Shown: in pieces, positions 35,944 to 45,161 of the stretch | Position numbering within the stretch: the first letter of the stretch is position 1 | Layout of the letters: each line of letters opens with the position of its first letter | NCBI GenBank assembly: GCA_965219855.1 | Contig: CBDCOR010000022.1 | Coordinates: 62,001-126,000 of the forward strand | Source of the DNA: CAUZIZ01 sp965219855 | Lineage (GTDB): Bacteria > Acidobacteriota > UBA6911 > RPQK01 > JAJDTT01 | Length of the DNA stretch: 64,000 bases | Direction of reading: 5' to 3' | The notes under the pieces: model-generated | Databases searched by the model: none | Told to the model about the DNA's origin: nothing | Seen by the model: only the letters and a program-made list of their open reading frames with translations | Position numbers and translations under genes: made by a program

Positions 35944-37115
35944 CAGTAGCGTCCCAGCGTTAGTCGAATAACATCAACTGTTTATGAATGTCACTATTCT
36001 GAGTAATGTAATGCATGTCCTGAAAGGCCTGTAAAATTGGGGTTTTCTCGAAGAGCGAGACACTCAGGACCTGGAGAATTGTGTAGAGCGGCAACTCGAG
36101 ATAGAGGCGCTTGCGGATGATGGCGATGAGCAGGTAGGTACTGAGGGCGATCCAGATTTGTGTTTTCACGGCATTGGGACTGGTGCCGTAAAAGGCCTTG
36201 ATGCGACGCAAAGGTTCGGGGTAGGCCTTGGCCGGATAGAAGGTGCTCAGCAGGACAGTTTGGTCGCAGATCAGTCCCGTCGTTCTGTCCACCGGGTGGG
36301 AGTAGCGGCGGCGGAACTTGAAGTTGGCCTTGGCGCGGGTCACGAATAACGACCGGGCAGAATGGAGTCGGTACAGGCGCCCGAAATCCAGGTATCCGCG
36401 ATCCATGATGTAGTAGGCACCGGGACAAGGAATCAGGTGGTCCAAGGCGTGGACATCGTGCAGTTTTCCGTCCGAGATCAGAACGAACTCGGGAATGGCG
36501 CCGTGCAGGTTGAGCAAGGTATGCAGTTTGATCGCCCCCTTGGTACGGCGGAAGCGCGCCCAGGGGAAGACCGAGAGGCACAGGTCGATGGTCGTGGAGT
36601 CCAAGGCATAGACGGTCGCGTTCAGGTCGACTCCCAGGTCCTCGTCGGTGTACAGGCGGCGCGCTTCGGCGATAAGCACTTGGGCAAACTCGGCATAGAT
36701 GCGCCAGTCGCGCCTCTCGTTGGCATTGGACAGATTGTTGCGGGAGACCGTGGAGCGAATGCCCATGTGGAAGAGCTTGGATCTCATGGCCCGTAGGCAG
36801 GCTTCGATATCGCGCAAGCTCTCGCGATAGGTCAACTGTGCAAAGGCCATGACCCGGTAATGGTCGGCACAGCGGAACGACTTGACCTTGTAGTCGCCTC
36901 CGTAGTGCTGAACAATGCGATGAAAATGATGCCAGGGAAGATGCCGCATCACCTGAGAAAAAATCGTCGTGCCCGTGTACATGCTCGCCCTCCTTATGAA
37001 CTGAAGGGCGTGAGCGTACACTCACTTTCAAGTCGGAAACACCCATTATCTTCTCTAACATATTACTCATTAATACTTTACAGAGATTAGAAACCCAAAC
37101 GTTGGGACACTACTG
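35944..37115 (-). mobile_element. IS4-family element, deletion copy 3
   Basis: 1172 bp with target duplication GTACAAAGT at 35935-35943 and 37116-37124. It has the same 144-bp deletion as the copies at 80 and 26687. Its right end shares GATTAGAAACCC with the copy at 26687, whereas the other two have GATTAGAAGCCC. Confidence 0.95.
35960..36982 (-). pseudogene. IS4-family transposase lacking the catalytic Glu region (copy 3)
   Basis: A 340-residue frame with the same 48-residue gap. The first two acidic residues remain and the YREK region is missing. Predicted catalytically dead; the element can only move in trans. Confidence 0.9.
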
Positions 37116-37811
37116 GTACAAAGTTGATATTAAACCGGTCAAAACCACCGTGACGACCGAATACAACGGTGCCTTTAGGAATGTTCAGTTCTTCTCTCAA
37201 ATCGCTTGCTTCCGACGGAAGATGGACGATGTGTGGGACCACCGGAAAGTTCGTCTTGCAGCGTTCATTAACCGTATCGGAAATGCATGCGTACACGTTT
37301 CCGTGCGGCTCGTCAGATCTAAAAACACAATGTATGACGGTTCGGCACTTTGACGGCAGGGGATCGGGGCTGAAGCGACGACGACCATGGGTCAGCATGT
37401 AGCAGACATCGATTTTTTCACGAACAATATGCTGGTCAATCTCTTCGACGTTTTTGACATAGAGACAGCGGAATCGCTCTCGGAATCTTTCCATGGGAGC
37501 TTCATGTTGGTCAGGAGGAGCGAAAATAACAGAGGTGTTATTCAGTAACACTTCATTGAAATGAGCATAATCATAGTTCGCTATACTAGTGCCACGTTCA
37601 TTGAACGAACTGAAAAATGCCACGTTCATTTGTCAGAACTTCTTTGCTCGGGATGTTTCGGTAGAAAACCTGACTTGTCGCTACCTGACTATGCTCGGGT
37701 AAAGTGCTAAGAGCCCGACCTAGAGGGTACCGGCAATCACCTACGACAGCAACGGGGACGCCGTAGCTGGTGAGTTTTCATGCAGCCCGATTCTGAGGAG
37801 AAAGCGGACAC

Positions 37812-38606
37812 ATGAACCGAAAATCGGGTGAAATCGCACACCGCGCCTTTCGAGCGTTCCCCTTCGTCTTGACCCTGGCCTGTGGAGGCCTGCTGATCTA
37901 TTGTGCGATCCGTGGCGAACCGGGCAACGTCAGTCGCGAGGACGGCCTACTGGAGTGGGGGACGGTGTATTTCATGCTCGTCTGCGCTGCCCTGGCGGTG
38001 GGGGCCCTGGTCGTCAGCCGGCGCCGGTTGAGGCGTCCGCAGCGGCTCTTTCTCTTGCTGCTTTCCCTCATGCTGCTGCTCGGAGCGGGAGAGGAGCTGA
38101 GCTGGGGCCAGCGGCTGTTCGGCTGGCAGGCGCCCGAGATGCTCTCGAGCAAGGGGAGCTTGATTCGCGCTGGTCACGGCGATATCGCCATTCACAACCT
38201 CAGCTTTCGCAGCACCTACCTCAGGTTCTCAGTCGGGGGAGTGCTCTTTGGCGTGGTCCTGCTGACCGGCATGTTTCTGCACGGGGTGTGGCTGCCTCTG
38301 GCCTTGAGACGTGAGAAACCGTCGGCGCGATGGATCGTCGATCGCCTCGGGGTGTTCGTTCCACCGCTCGAACTGGGCATACTCGCCGTTACCGCCGCTG
38401 CCGTGTTCCACTTTCTGAAGCCGCTGGAATTGACGGAGTCACGCGAGTACAAGGAATTCATCATCATTCTGATCCTGGCTTTCATGCTGGTGCACTCCTG
38501 CTTTCGACACAGCCGCCAGGAGCACGTCCGCGCGTCCTGGGCCCTGCTTGGGGCAATTATCCTATGGGCGATTGGCAGCTTCGTGCTCTTGTCGCGGACC
38601 GTTTAG
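37812..38606 (+). CDS. Multi-pass membrane protein of unknown function
   Basis: A 264-residue protein with about six to seven hydrophobic segments (roughly 17-35, 47-66, 74-95, 133-158, 180-204, 220-238, 243-262). Between the third and fourth segments sits G-A-G-E-E-L-S-W-G-Q-R-L-F-G-W, and the second begins EDGLLEWGTVYFML. The paired acidic sites (E-D-G, EWG; GEELSWGQR) are like those of a recurring uncharacterised family of membrane proteins with charged membrane-interface motifs. Start ATG with GAGGAG 10 bp upstream. No family name can be given. It is flanked by a decayed glycosyltransferase gene and a convergent DUF1501 gene. Confidence 0.75.
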   Translation: MNRKSGEIAHRAFRAFPFVLTLACGGLLIYCAIRGEPGNVSREDGLLEWGTVYFMLVCAALAVGALVVSRRRLRRPQRLFLLLLSLMLLLGAGEELSWGQRLFGWQAPEMLSSKGSLIRAGHGDIAIHNLSFRSTYLRFSVGGVLFGVVLLTGMFLHGVWLPLALRREKPSARWIVDRLGVFVPPLELGILAVTAAAVFHFLKPLELTESREYKEFIIILILAFMLVHSCFRHSRQEHVRASWALLGAIILWAIGSFVLLSRTV

Positions 38607-38686
38607 AATTAATCTGCGGCTCACTGTAGATTGCGTCTGAGGTCCGTCCTTCTCATCCCCTGTCTGGTTTTCCAGATCTGGGTTGA

Positions 38687-40126
38687 TCAGGCCAGCAGAG
38701 ACTCCACCACGTGTCCGTGGACATCGGTCAGACGGCGCTGGATTCCGTTGTGGTAGAAGGTCAGCCTCTTGTGGTCCAGACCCAGCAGGTGGAGGATGGT
38801 AGCGTGGAAGTCATAGACGGTCACGGGATTCTCGGCCACATGGAAGCCCACTTCGTCCGTAACGCCGTAGCGAAAGCCCTTTTTTACGCCAGCACCTGCC
38901 ATCCAGCAGGTAAAGGCATGCTGGTGGTGATCCCGGCCCGTGGCACCGAACCCCTGGGTGACGGGTGTTCGGCCAAACTCGGTAGACCACACCACAAGAG
39001 TGTCCTCCAGCATCCCCCGCTCTCTCAGATCCGTCAGTAGTCCGGCCAGGGGCTTGTCCATCGTTGTGGCCTGGGTGGTATGGTTGTCCACGATATCCTC
39101 ATGGGCATCCCAGTTGATACGGGGCTTACCGAAGGCGCCCCCATTCCAGACCTGGACCATGCGAACTCCACGCTCCAGGAGCCTTCTGGCTAGAAGGCAG
39201 TTGCGGCCAAACCCGGCCGTCACCTCGTGGTCGAGACCGTACCGTCTCTGGATCTCCGGGCCCTCGTCCTTCAGATTCACGATATCGGGAACGCTCAACT
39301 GCATCCGGGCAGCCAGTTGGTAGGACTGGAGCCGCGCCGCCAGAGTACTGTCTCCGGGATAGGCTTCCAGGTACTCCTGGTTCATCCTGCTCACTAGCTC
39401 CATCTCAGCCTGGCGACGAACAGGGGAAACATTTTCGGGGGTTTTAAGGTCGAGGATGGGGTCGCCCGTGTGCCTGAAAGCCACGCCTTGCTGGGCCGCT
39501 GGCAGGAATCCAGCCGTCCAGTTGATGGAGCCGCCGGCCGGCAGTCCCCTGCGATCGGGCAGAACGACGAATGCAGGCAGATCCTGACTCTCCGTTCCCA
39601 GACCATAGGAGATCCAGGAACCCATGGAGGGAAAGCCGTTGCGCACAAAGCCGGTGTTCATCTGGAAGGTGGCAGGCGTGTGATTGGAGCTCTTAGCCAC
39701 CATGGACTGGATCAGGCACAGCTCATCTGCACAGCTGGCCAGGTGAGGCAGGAGATCGCTGACCCAGAGACCGCTTTCACCCCGTTTTCGAAACTGCCAG
39801 GGACTCTTCATCAGATTCCCGGGCTTGCCGAAGAAGGTGTCGATCTCTCCCTTGTCCGTCAGCGCCTTACCGTCGTGTTTGACCAGATCTGGTTTGTAAT
39901 CGAACGTATCCAGGTGGCTGACACCACCGGCCGCGTAGATGTGGAGCACCCGTTTGGCCCGGCCTGGGAAATGAGACCGCCTGGGCCCAAACTCTCCATC
40001 TTCGCCAGCGGCCCCGCCCAGACTCTCGTCGTGCAGGAGCCAGGCCAGGGCCAGCGCTCCCAGCCCACCTCCTGATCTCCAGAGGAAGTGGCGCCGCGGC
40101 AGAAGGGGGAACTGTTTTGCTCTCAT
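38687..40126 (-). CDS. DUF1501 (sulfatase-like) protein, second paralogue
   Basis: A protein of about 479 residues. It starts at ATG 40126 (R-R-H-F-L-W and a hydrophobic GGGLGALALAWLL export signal); a longer frame from 40150 lacks a ribosome site. Family features: GGVSHLDTFDYKPDLVKHDG, PSMGSWISYGLGTESQDLP, NWDAHEDIVDNH, WSTEFGRTPVTQG and a C-terminal FHATILHLLGLD. It lies 67 bp after the stop of the chimeric transposase-PSD1 gene, the same order (PSD1 then DUF1501) as at 18-24 kb. The spacer between them contains a 20-bp direct repeat (AGCAATAGAGGCCTTTCTC twice). Confidence 0.9.
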   Translation of the reverse strand: MRAKQFPLLPRRHFLWRSGGGLGALALAWLLHDESLGGAAGEDGEFGPRRSHFPGRAKRVLHIYAAGGVSHLDTFDYKPDLVKHDGKALTDKGEIDTFFGKPGNLMKSPWQFRKRGESGLWVSDLLPHLASCADELCLIQSMVAKSSNHTPATFQMNTGFVRNGFPSMGSWISYGLGTESQDLPAFVVLPDRRGLPAGGSINWTAGFLPAAQQGVAFRHTGDPILDLKTPENVSPVRRQAEMELVSRMNQEYLEAYPGDSTLAARLQSYQLAARMQLSVPDIVNLKDEGPEIQRRYGLDHEVTAGFGRNCLLARRLLERGVRMVQVWNGGAFGKPRINWDAHEDIVDNHTTQATTMDKPLAGLLTDLRERGMLEDTLVVWSTEFGRTPVTQGFGATGRDHHQHAFTCWMAGAGVKKGFRYGVTDEVGFHVAENPVTVYDFHATILHLLGLDHKRLTFYHNGIQRRLTDVHGHVVESLLA

Positions 40127-40217
40127 ATCAATAGAGGCCTTTCTCAGCAATAGAGGCCTTTCTCAGCAACCTGCGACTTGCGTCCTGTGACCTGCGACCT
40201 CTTCTTCAAGTTTAACC

Positions 40218-42317
40218 TCAGTTCAAGTAGAGAAACTCACTGGAGTTGAAGAGGGCCCAGCAGAGGCTCTCCAGACCATGACTCTGGACGTGAGTGAGAG
40301 CCCTTCTTGCCTCGCCGGCCTGGGGAGCCCGACCCAGTGTGAGCCGGTAGGCCCGATCTACCTGGGCCGGAAGTCCATCCTTCGCGTCCCCTGCAATCCG
40401 CTGAGCCAGCCGATCCGCCTGCCTCATGACGAAAGAGTTGTTCATCAGTGTCAACGACTGTAAAGGGGTGGTCGTGATACCGCGCCGGGGGGCCTTGAAG
40501 GCTGAATCTGGACAATCAAAGGCTTCCAGAAGGGGATCTCCTCCGGATCGGACGACGATCCGGTAAACGGTACGTCTCTTCATCTCCGCCTCGTCCGAAT
40601 CTATCAGATCATAGAAATGAGTGTTGAAGACCCGAACCTCAAAGGGACGGAAACCAGGCCCTCCCCTCTCCCGGTTCAGCTCACCACTGGTGGCCAGGAG
40701 GGCATCCCGGATCACTTCAGCTTCCAGCCGACGGGGGGAGAACCTCCAGAGGAGTCTGTTCTCGGGGTCTCTTTCTGCAGACGCCTCCCTGAAGCGGGAG
40801 GACTGGCGATAGCTGCTGGAGAGCATGATCTCCCGGTGAAGGGCCTTGAAACTCCAACCGTGGTCCATGAACCAGCGCGCCAGCCAGTCCAGCAGCTCAG
40901 GATGGGTAGGTCGCTCCCCGTTGAAGCCAAAATCGTTGGGAGTCCCGACGATGCCCCGGCCGAAGTGATATTGCCAGACCCGGTTGACCAGGACTCGGGC
41001 AGTCAGGGGATTGTCGGGGTCCAGGATCCATTCGGCCAGACGCAGACGGCGCTGGGCTTCTGGCGCATTCTCTCCCATTCCGAACTCGGGTGAGAGGGAA
41101 GACAAAGCGGAAAGTCCACCTGGCAGTACCCGCTCCCCAGGCTTGGCGGGATCCCCCCGGTTCTGGATGAAGGTGGACGCGGGCTGAAGCGGGTTGACTG
41201 CATAGACCTGGGGAATGGGAGGAACCTTCTCCAGATCTGCCCTCCGGCGCTCCAGTTCCTCCAGCAGCGAGTCCCTTTGGCGTCGCTCCCCGGCACTCAG
41301 TTCCCGTAGCACTTCTGAGCGGGTAAGGTTGTGGATGCCGGCTCGAAACGAGCGCTGGATCTCTTCTGCCGTCAGGGCTCTCCCGTAGAGGCGGGCCTCG
41401 TCGATCTGTCCTCCTCCTTCCAGCCTGCCGAACCTAACCCTATCCTTTCCTTCCCGAAAAATCTGAAGCTTCGACTCGGGTCCTTCCCCCTTGGGGAAGT
41501 AGCTGGCGTACAGCTTTCCCTGTCGGTAGACGGAGATGCGATCCTGGGGACCGTAGACGATGGCCAGATAGAGCGGCTCGGAAAGACCCTCCGCCTCGCG
41601 AGTTCTCTCGACCTGCAGAGTCCGGTTGAGATCCGGTTCATAGCGACAGGGGCGATGGACCGCATCTTTGGTGTTGTCTGGAACCACGACGCAGGGGCAA
41701 CCCCCCAGGAACTCCAGAGCCCGAGTGTGGGCCGCGAGCCACGAGGGTAAGTCCTGCCTTAGGGAGGCTTCCGCATAGGTATAGTTGCTTGCCCCCAGCA
41801 CGGCCACGAAGATCGAGGCCTCTTGGGTTTCCCCCGTATGGCGATCCACGATCGGGACCGTGTCGCCGGCATAGTCCACGAAGAGCTTCTCGCCGGCCCG
41901 GTGTTCCTGCCGCAGCACCAGATCCAGCTTGCCCCGCCAGCGATGGTACAGATCGCAGAACTGACTGTACTGATAGCCCTCCGGATACGCCTGCTTGTAC
42001 TCATCCCAGAGCAGCATCAAGGTCACATGTTTGTGTCGGCAGCGCTCCTCATGGACGGTGGCGAAGTCGGGGAGGGGACGTTGCTCCGGGGGAGATTTAC
42101 CCGTGGGAGGAAACACCCGGTTCTGAATCGCCCGGTCATCCCACCCCTCAGGGAGTGGCCAACTCAGACCGGCTCCTTGGGCCCGGCGCACATACTCTGC
42201 CACGGTGCTGCGCGCGAGGGCACAGCTACGGGCGATCTGCCGATCCGAAAGATGAAGCTGAAACTTCAGGCGTAGGACATTTTTGATTTTGCGCATGGAC
42301 TTCCTTTGGTTCGGCAC
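40218..42317 (-). CDS. IS21 transposase N-terminus fused in frame to LamG-DUF1553 (PSD1) domains
   Basis: One uninterrupted 699-codon frame. Residues 1-232 are the first half of an IS21 IstA-type transposase (KFQLHLSDRQIARSCALARS helix-turn-helix, LFVDYAGDTVPIVD with the first catalytic Asp, CVVVPDN with the second, ending PCRYEPDLNRT). From residue 233 the sequence is a concanavalin-like LamG domain (LYLAIVYGPQDRISVYRQGK, GGGQIDEARLYGRAL) and then DUF1553 (RVLVNRVWQYHFGRGIVGTP, RPTHPELLDWLARWF, TPLQSLTLMNNSFVMRQADR). The junction at about 41620 leaves no frameshift. Likely an IS21 insertion followed by loss of intervening DNA, creating a chimera without the heme-domain N-terminus of PSD1. 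It may be a fossil or a novel fusion protein. Confidence 0.85.
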   Translation of the reverse strand: MPNQRKSMRKIKNVLRLKFQLHLSDRQIARSCALARSTVAEYVRRAQGAGLSWPLPEGWDDRAIQNRVFPPTGKSPPEQRPLPDFATVHEERCRHKHVTLMLLWDEYKQAYPEGYQYSQFCDLYHRWRGKLDLVLRQEHRAGEKLFVDYAGDTVPIVDRHTGETQEASIFVAVLGASNYTYAEASLRQDLPSWLAAHTRALEFLGGCPCVVVPDNTKDAVHRPCRYEPDLNRTLQVERTREAEGLSEPLYLAIVYGPQDRISVYRQGKLYASYFPKGEGPESKLQIFREGKDRVRFGRLEGGGQIDEARLYGRALTAEEIQRSFRAGIHNLTRSEVLRELSAGERRQRDSLLEELERRRADLEKVPPIPQVYAVNPLQPASTFIQNRGDPAKPGERVLPGGLSALSSLSPEFGMGENAPEAQRRLRLAEWILDPDNPLTARVLVNRVWQYHFGRGIVGTPNDFGFNGERPTHPELLDWLARWFMDHGWSFKALHREIMLSSSYRQSSRFREASAERDPENRLLWRFSPRRLEAEVIRDALLATSGELNRERGGPGFRPFEVRVFNTHFYDLIDSDEAEMKRRTVYRIVVRSGGDPLLEAFDCPDSAFKAPRRGITTTPLQSLTLMNNSFVMRQADRLAQRIAGDAKDGLPAQVDRAYRLTLGRAPQAGEARRALTHVQSHGLESLCWALFNSSEFLYLN

Positions 42318-42428
42318 AATCGCTCCTCCGAAAAGGAGTCATGGTACCGAAGGAGTCCAACGTCGCTTCCGTCCGCTCTGGAAACCGATTCCGGGAAATC
42401 GGCCACCCTTCCGGAAACCCCGTTTCTA

Positions 42429-42524
42429 GTGGCCGGTTTCCCGCCGGATTGGGTGGCCGGTTTGCTCCGGAATCAGTGGCCGGTTTCCTCTGGAATCACC
42501 GGCCGGTTTCGTCCGGAATACGCA
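42429..42524. repeat. IS21 terminal tandem repeats
   Basis: Four head-to-tail units of 23-26 bp of the form GTGGCCGGTTT(C/G)...CCGGAATCA lie at 42429-42452, 42453-42475, 42476-42498 and 42499-42524. The outer end reads TGCGTATTCCGGACG in the transposon direction. Such repeats are the IstA binding sites at the end of IS21 elements. The partner end is missing downstream, in agreement with the truncation described for the fused ORF. Confidence 0.8.
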
Positions 42525-42544
42525 TCCAGGCCGAAGTCTTCTTC

Positions 42545-42596
42545 CTTCGAGCCTTTGGCTTGATGCACGGCGGCCTGGAGCCCACCGCTACGCCGG
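42545..42596. repeat. Palindromic G+C repeat (GGCGGCCTGGAGCC family)
   Basis: TTCGAGCCTTTGGCTTGA followed by GCACGGCGGCCTGGAGCCCA. It matches the units at 3111 and 48860. Confidence 0.75.
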
Positions 42597-42819
42597 ACCC
42601 AAAGTTTTCCCCTGAATGATCCAGCGCAGCTGGGGGCCTCATTAAGCTGAAACTCAAAAAAGGGGTCGCAAGTCCTAGGTCGCTGAAGAAGGACATCTAT
42701 TGATGTAAGAGCGAAACACAGCCGCGCACGGAGCCGAGTCTGGAACAGGAGTTGACATTAGGAGGGGGCAAGGCAAAGATTGTCCCAAAGGGTCGTCAGC
42801 AAACAAATTGGAGGTATTC

Positions 42820-43579
42820 ATGGCAACAACGCCACCACCCGCACCCGGATCGGCTCCGCCGGCCAAGAAGAAATCTAACCTCGTACTTTGGATCATCATC
42901 GGTGTCTTTGCATTCTTTATGCTAATTGGGGTCGTGATAGTTGGCGGTATGTATTTCATCTGGAACAAGGTCCAGGATGTAACGAGCGAGATGGAGGGCA
43001 ACCCGGCGCTCGCCATCACAAAGATGATCACAGCCATCAATCCTGACCTGGAAGTCATCTCCGTCGACGAGGCCAACAACAAGATCAAGATCCGTCAGAA
43101 GTCCTCTAACAAGACCATCGAACTAGATCTGGACCGAATCAAAGAAGGGAACCTCTCCGCCGTATTCGAGGGAGAGGACGGACCGGAGACTTTCGAGCTC
43201 AACGCAGACGACGCTGGATCTGTGGAGATGAAAAGCGGTGATCGTACCGTGAGGATTGGGCCGGACTCGGGAGAGATTCCCGCCTGGGTTCCGAAACCGA
43301 CGGACGTGCCCATCAAGCAGCTCATGCAGAGTCAAACAGGCACCCGATCCATGGGGGCCTTCTCCTAATCCGAGCACACAACCAGCCAAAGATGTTCTGG
43401 ACTTTTACGAAAAGGAGGCGGCGGCGGCAGGGCTCAATGCCAAAAGCCGAAATATACGGCCTAGGATGGCAAGTCTGGCATTAGAGGGGGGAGGCAAGTC
43501 TCTGCAGATCTTCTCCACCAACGCCGCCGACGGGGCAGAAAGCACTGTCACCGTGACTTACAGGGAGAAGGATCAGTGA
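42820..43579 (+). pseudogene. Membrane-anchored hypothetical protein, one frameshift
   Basis: Two frames give one protein of about 253 residues. Part 1 (42820-43368) has a Pro-rich start, one membrane helix (LVLWIIIGVFAFFMLIGVVI, residues about 22-41) and a beta-rich domain. Part 2 (43355-43579) starts NPSTQPAKDVLDFYEKEAAA and ends ADGAESTVTVTYREKDQ. The break is next to a run of five G (CATGGGGGCC). A KDVLDFYEKEL-like helix is common in exported small-domain proteins that follow a transmembrane anchor. Ribosome site GGAGGT. It is likely intact in the genome if the G run is miscalled. No function known. Confidence 0.7.
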
Positions 43580-43676
43580 GTCAGTGAATGAGTGAGCAGT
43601 GAATGAGTGAGCAGTGAGCAGTGAGCAGTGAATGAGTGAGTAGTGAATGAGTGAGTCAGTGAGTTAGTCAGTGAAC
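43577..43676. repeat. GTGAGCA/GTGAATGA heptamer array
   Basis: A block made of short units GTGAGCA, GTGAATGA and GTGAGTCA in tandem, including three or more consecutive GTGAGCA units. It begins 2 bp before the stop of the preceding gene's second part. Similar heptamer runs appear at 43735-43775, 45083-45126, 45559-45588 and 46129-46171, in both orientations, always between genes. Confidence 0.85.
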
Positions 43677-43734
43677 GGAGCCCTCGGCAACAGAAACTAG
43701 CCGTTTAGGTCCCACCGGAGCGCGCTCCCCTCGG

Positions 43735-43775
43735 CCACTGCTCACTACTCACTGCTCACTGCTCACTGCTCACCT
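43735..43775. repeat. TGCTCAC heptamer array (inverse orientation)
   Basis: GCCACTGCTCACTACTCACT followed by GCTCACTGCTCACTGCTCAC lies immediately upstream of the CNT transporter start. It is the reverse complement of the array at 43577. Confidence 0.8.
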
Positions 43776-43785
43776 TCCCTTCACC

Positions 43786-45081
43786 ATGTCTTGGTACAAC
43801 CTCTACTCTCTAGCGGGCTGCCTGGTACTACTTTCCCTGGCATGGCTCAGTTCGTCCGATCGACGACGCATCCCCTGGAGAACCGTCGTGCTGGGGATGG
43901 TAACGATAGCGGGGCTAGGTCTCGTCATCTTCTTGTGGCCGACCTTTCGATCGGTCCTGCTCGTCCTTAATCGAGCTGTTGCAGCGCTTATGACTGCTTC
44001 GGGAGAAGGGGCTCGCTTTCTCTTCGGGCCGCTCGCTGCCGGTCCCGGAGAGGCTGGGGGCATCGGCTTTATCCTGGCCTTTCAGGTCATTCCCTCGGTG
44101 GTGTTTTTCTCCGTGGTTACCAGCTTGCTCTACTACCTGGGCGTCTTGCCTGCGGTGATCCGATGGACCGCACGGGCTGCGCACAGGGGATTCCACCTGA
44201 GCGGTGCCGAGGTCCTCTCTACTGCTAGTAACCTGTTCGTAGGCGTGGAATCTGCCCTCATCGTCCGCCCCTTTATCCAGAAAATGACCCGATCCGAGCT
44301 GATGATGGTTCTGACAGCGGGTCTTTCGACCATCGCCAGCACCGTGCTGGCCTTCTATGTCGGCTTGCTGAGCAACGTCTTCCCGTTTATCGCGGGCCAC
44401 CTCATTTCGGCTTCCGTCCTCTCCATCCCGGCCGCGGTCGTCATGGCGAAGATCCTGGTTCCCGAGGGTGACGAACCTGAAACGATGAATCGGGTACCCG
44501 CAATGGAGCGCTACATGAAGACAGGGCACTGGATGGGAAGCATCATCTGGGGTGCGGGAGAAGGGGTCCGTCTTGCAGTCGGCATTGGCGCCCTCCTGAT
44601 CGGCATGCTCGGGCTGGCGGAGCTATTGGACCTGGTGTTGGTCGGAGCTTCATCCTGGATCGCCAATCAACTGTTCGGGGTCCAGATCTCCCTGACTTTG
44701 AGGTCCGTCCTGGAAGTTCTGGCCTACCCTCTAATCCTCTGTCTCGGTCTCTCCCCTGAGGAGTGGTCTCATGCTGCACGACTAATCGGCGAACGATGGA
44801 TCCTGACGGAGGTGGTCGCCTACCAGGACCTGGCCAAGCTGGTTGAGGCAGGCTCCCTGTCGCCTCGCGGGCTTCTGATTCTGAGTTACTCCCTGTGCGG
44901 ATTCACACATGTGGCTTCGGTGGCGATCTTCGTCGGAGGGCTCTCGGCTCTTGCGCCAGACCGGCGGGAGGACCTGGCCAGGTTGAGTTGGCGCGCCTTC
45001 TGGGCCGCAACCCTGGCCACCCTGCTGACCGGCGCGGTCGCTGGCGTTTTCTATCATGGACAGGTGGGGCTGCTTGGGTGA
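43786..45081 (+). CDS. Concentrative nucleoside transporter (CNT/NupC family)
   Basis: A 431-residue inner-membrane protein with about nine to ten membrane segments that couples nucleoside uptake to a cation gradient. Diagnostic blocks: NLFVGVESALIVRPFIQKMT (residues about 149-168), GLSTIASTVLAFYVGLL, IGERWILTEVVAYQDLAKL and LSYSLCGFTHVASVAIFVGG near the C-terminus. Length agrees with the family. The ATG lies 10 bp after a heptamer-repeat block, with a weak ribosome site (CCTTCCCTTCACC upstream has none), so translation may depend on the repeat region or on the neighbouring gene. The next gene, a Nudix hydrolase, is on the same strand 80 bp later. Confidence 0.88.
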   Translation: MSWYNLYSLAGCLVLLSLAWLSSSDRRRIPWRTVVLGMVTIAGLGLVIFLWPTFRSVLLVLNRAVAALMTASGEGARFLFGPLAAGPGEAGGIGFILAFQVIPSVVFFSVVTSLLYYLGVLPAVIRWTARAAHRGFHLSGAEVLSTASNLFVGVESALIVRPFIQKMTRSELMMVLTAGLSTIASTVLAFYVGLLSNVFPFIAGHLISASVLSIPAAVVMAKILVPEGDEPETMNRVPAMERYMKTGHWMGSIIWGAGEGVRLAVGIGALLIGMLGLAELLDLVLVGASSWIANQLFGVQISLTLRSVLEVLAYPLILCLGLSPEEWSHAARLIGERWILTEVVAYQDLAKLVEAGSLSPRGLLILSYSLCGFTHVASVAIFVGGLSALAPDRREDLARLSWRAFWAATLATLLTGAVAGVFYHGQVGLLG

Positions 45082-45082
45082 G

Positions 45083-45126
45083 CGGTGAGTAGTGAGCAGT
45101 GAGAAGCAGTGAACAGTGAGCAGTGT
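45083..45126. repeat. GTGAGCA heptamer array
   Basis: GAGCGGTGAGTAGTGAGCAG followed by TGAGAAGCAGTGAACAGTGAG, located directly after the CNT stop and ahead of the Nudix gene. Confidence 0.8.
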
Positions 45127-45161
45127 ACGGTAGTGGCCTTCATACGGGATAGGTTGAGTCC

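Larger units (their letters stand above)
35470..37629 (-). pseudogene. Glycosyltransferase gene (GT1-like) split by IS copy 4 and frameshifted
   Basis: On the minus strand the N-terminal frame (37629-37125) reads MNVAFFSSFNERGTSIANYD, FRCLYVKNVEEIDQHIVREK, IHCVFRSDEPHG. After removal of the IS and one GTACAAAGT it joins HRTIETIVRDRDDIYFLLL in frame. About 55 codons later a shift (AATAGTTTGTGACG, about 35788) leads into the third part AMIHARRDGGTFGLSIGEFS and NKPVITWKIASGLGY, ending at 35470. The GxSFGxxxxEF-type motif of GT1 donor-binding domains is visible. The frame loss plus IS make it inactive. Confidence 0.85.

Noticed and set aside
43577..43676. CRISPR array
   Set aside because: The units are 7-8 bp tandem heptamers without spacers; no cas genes occur in the window.
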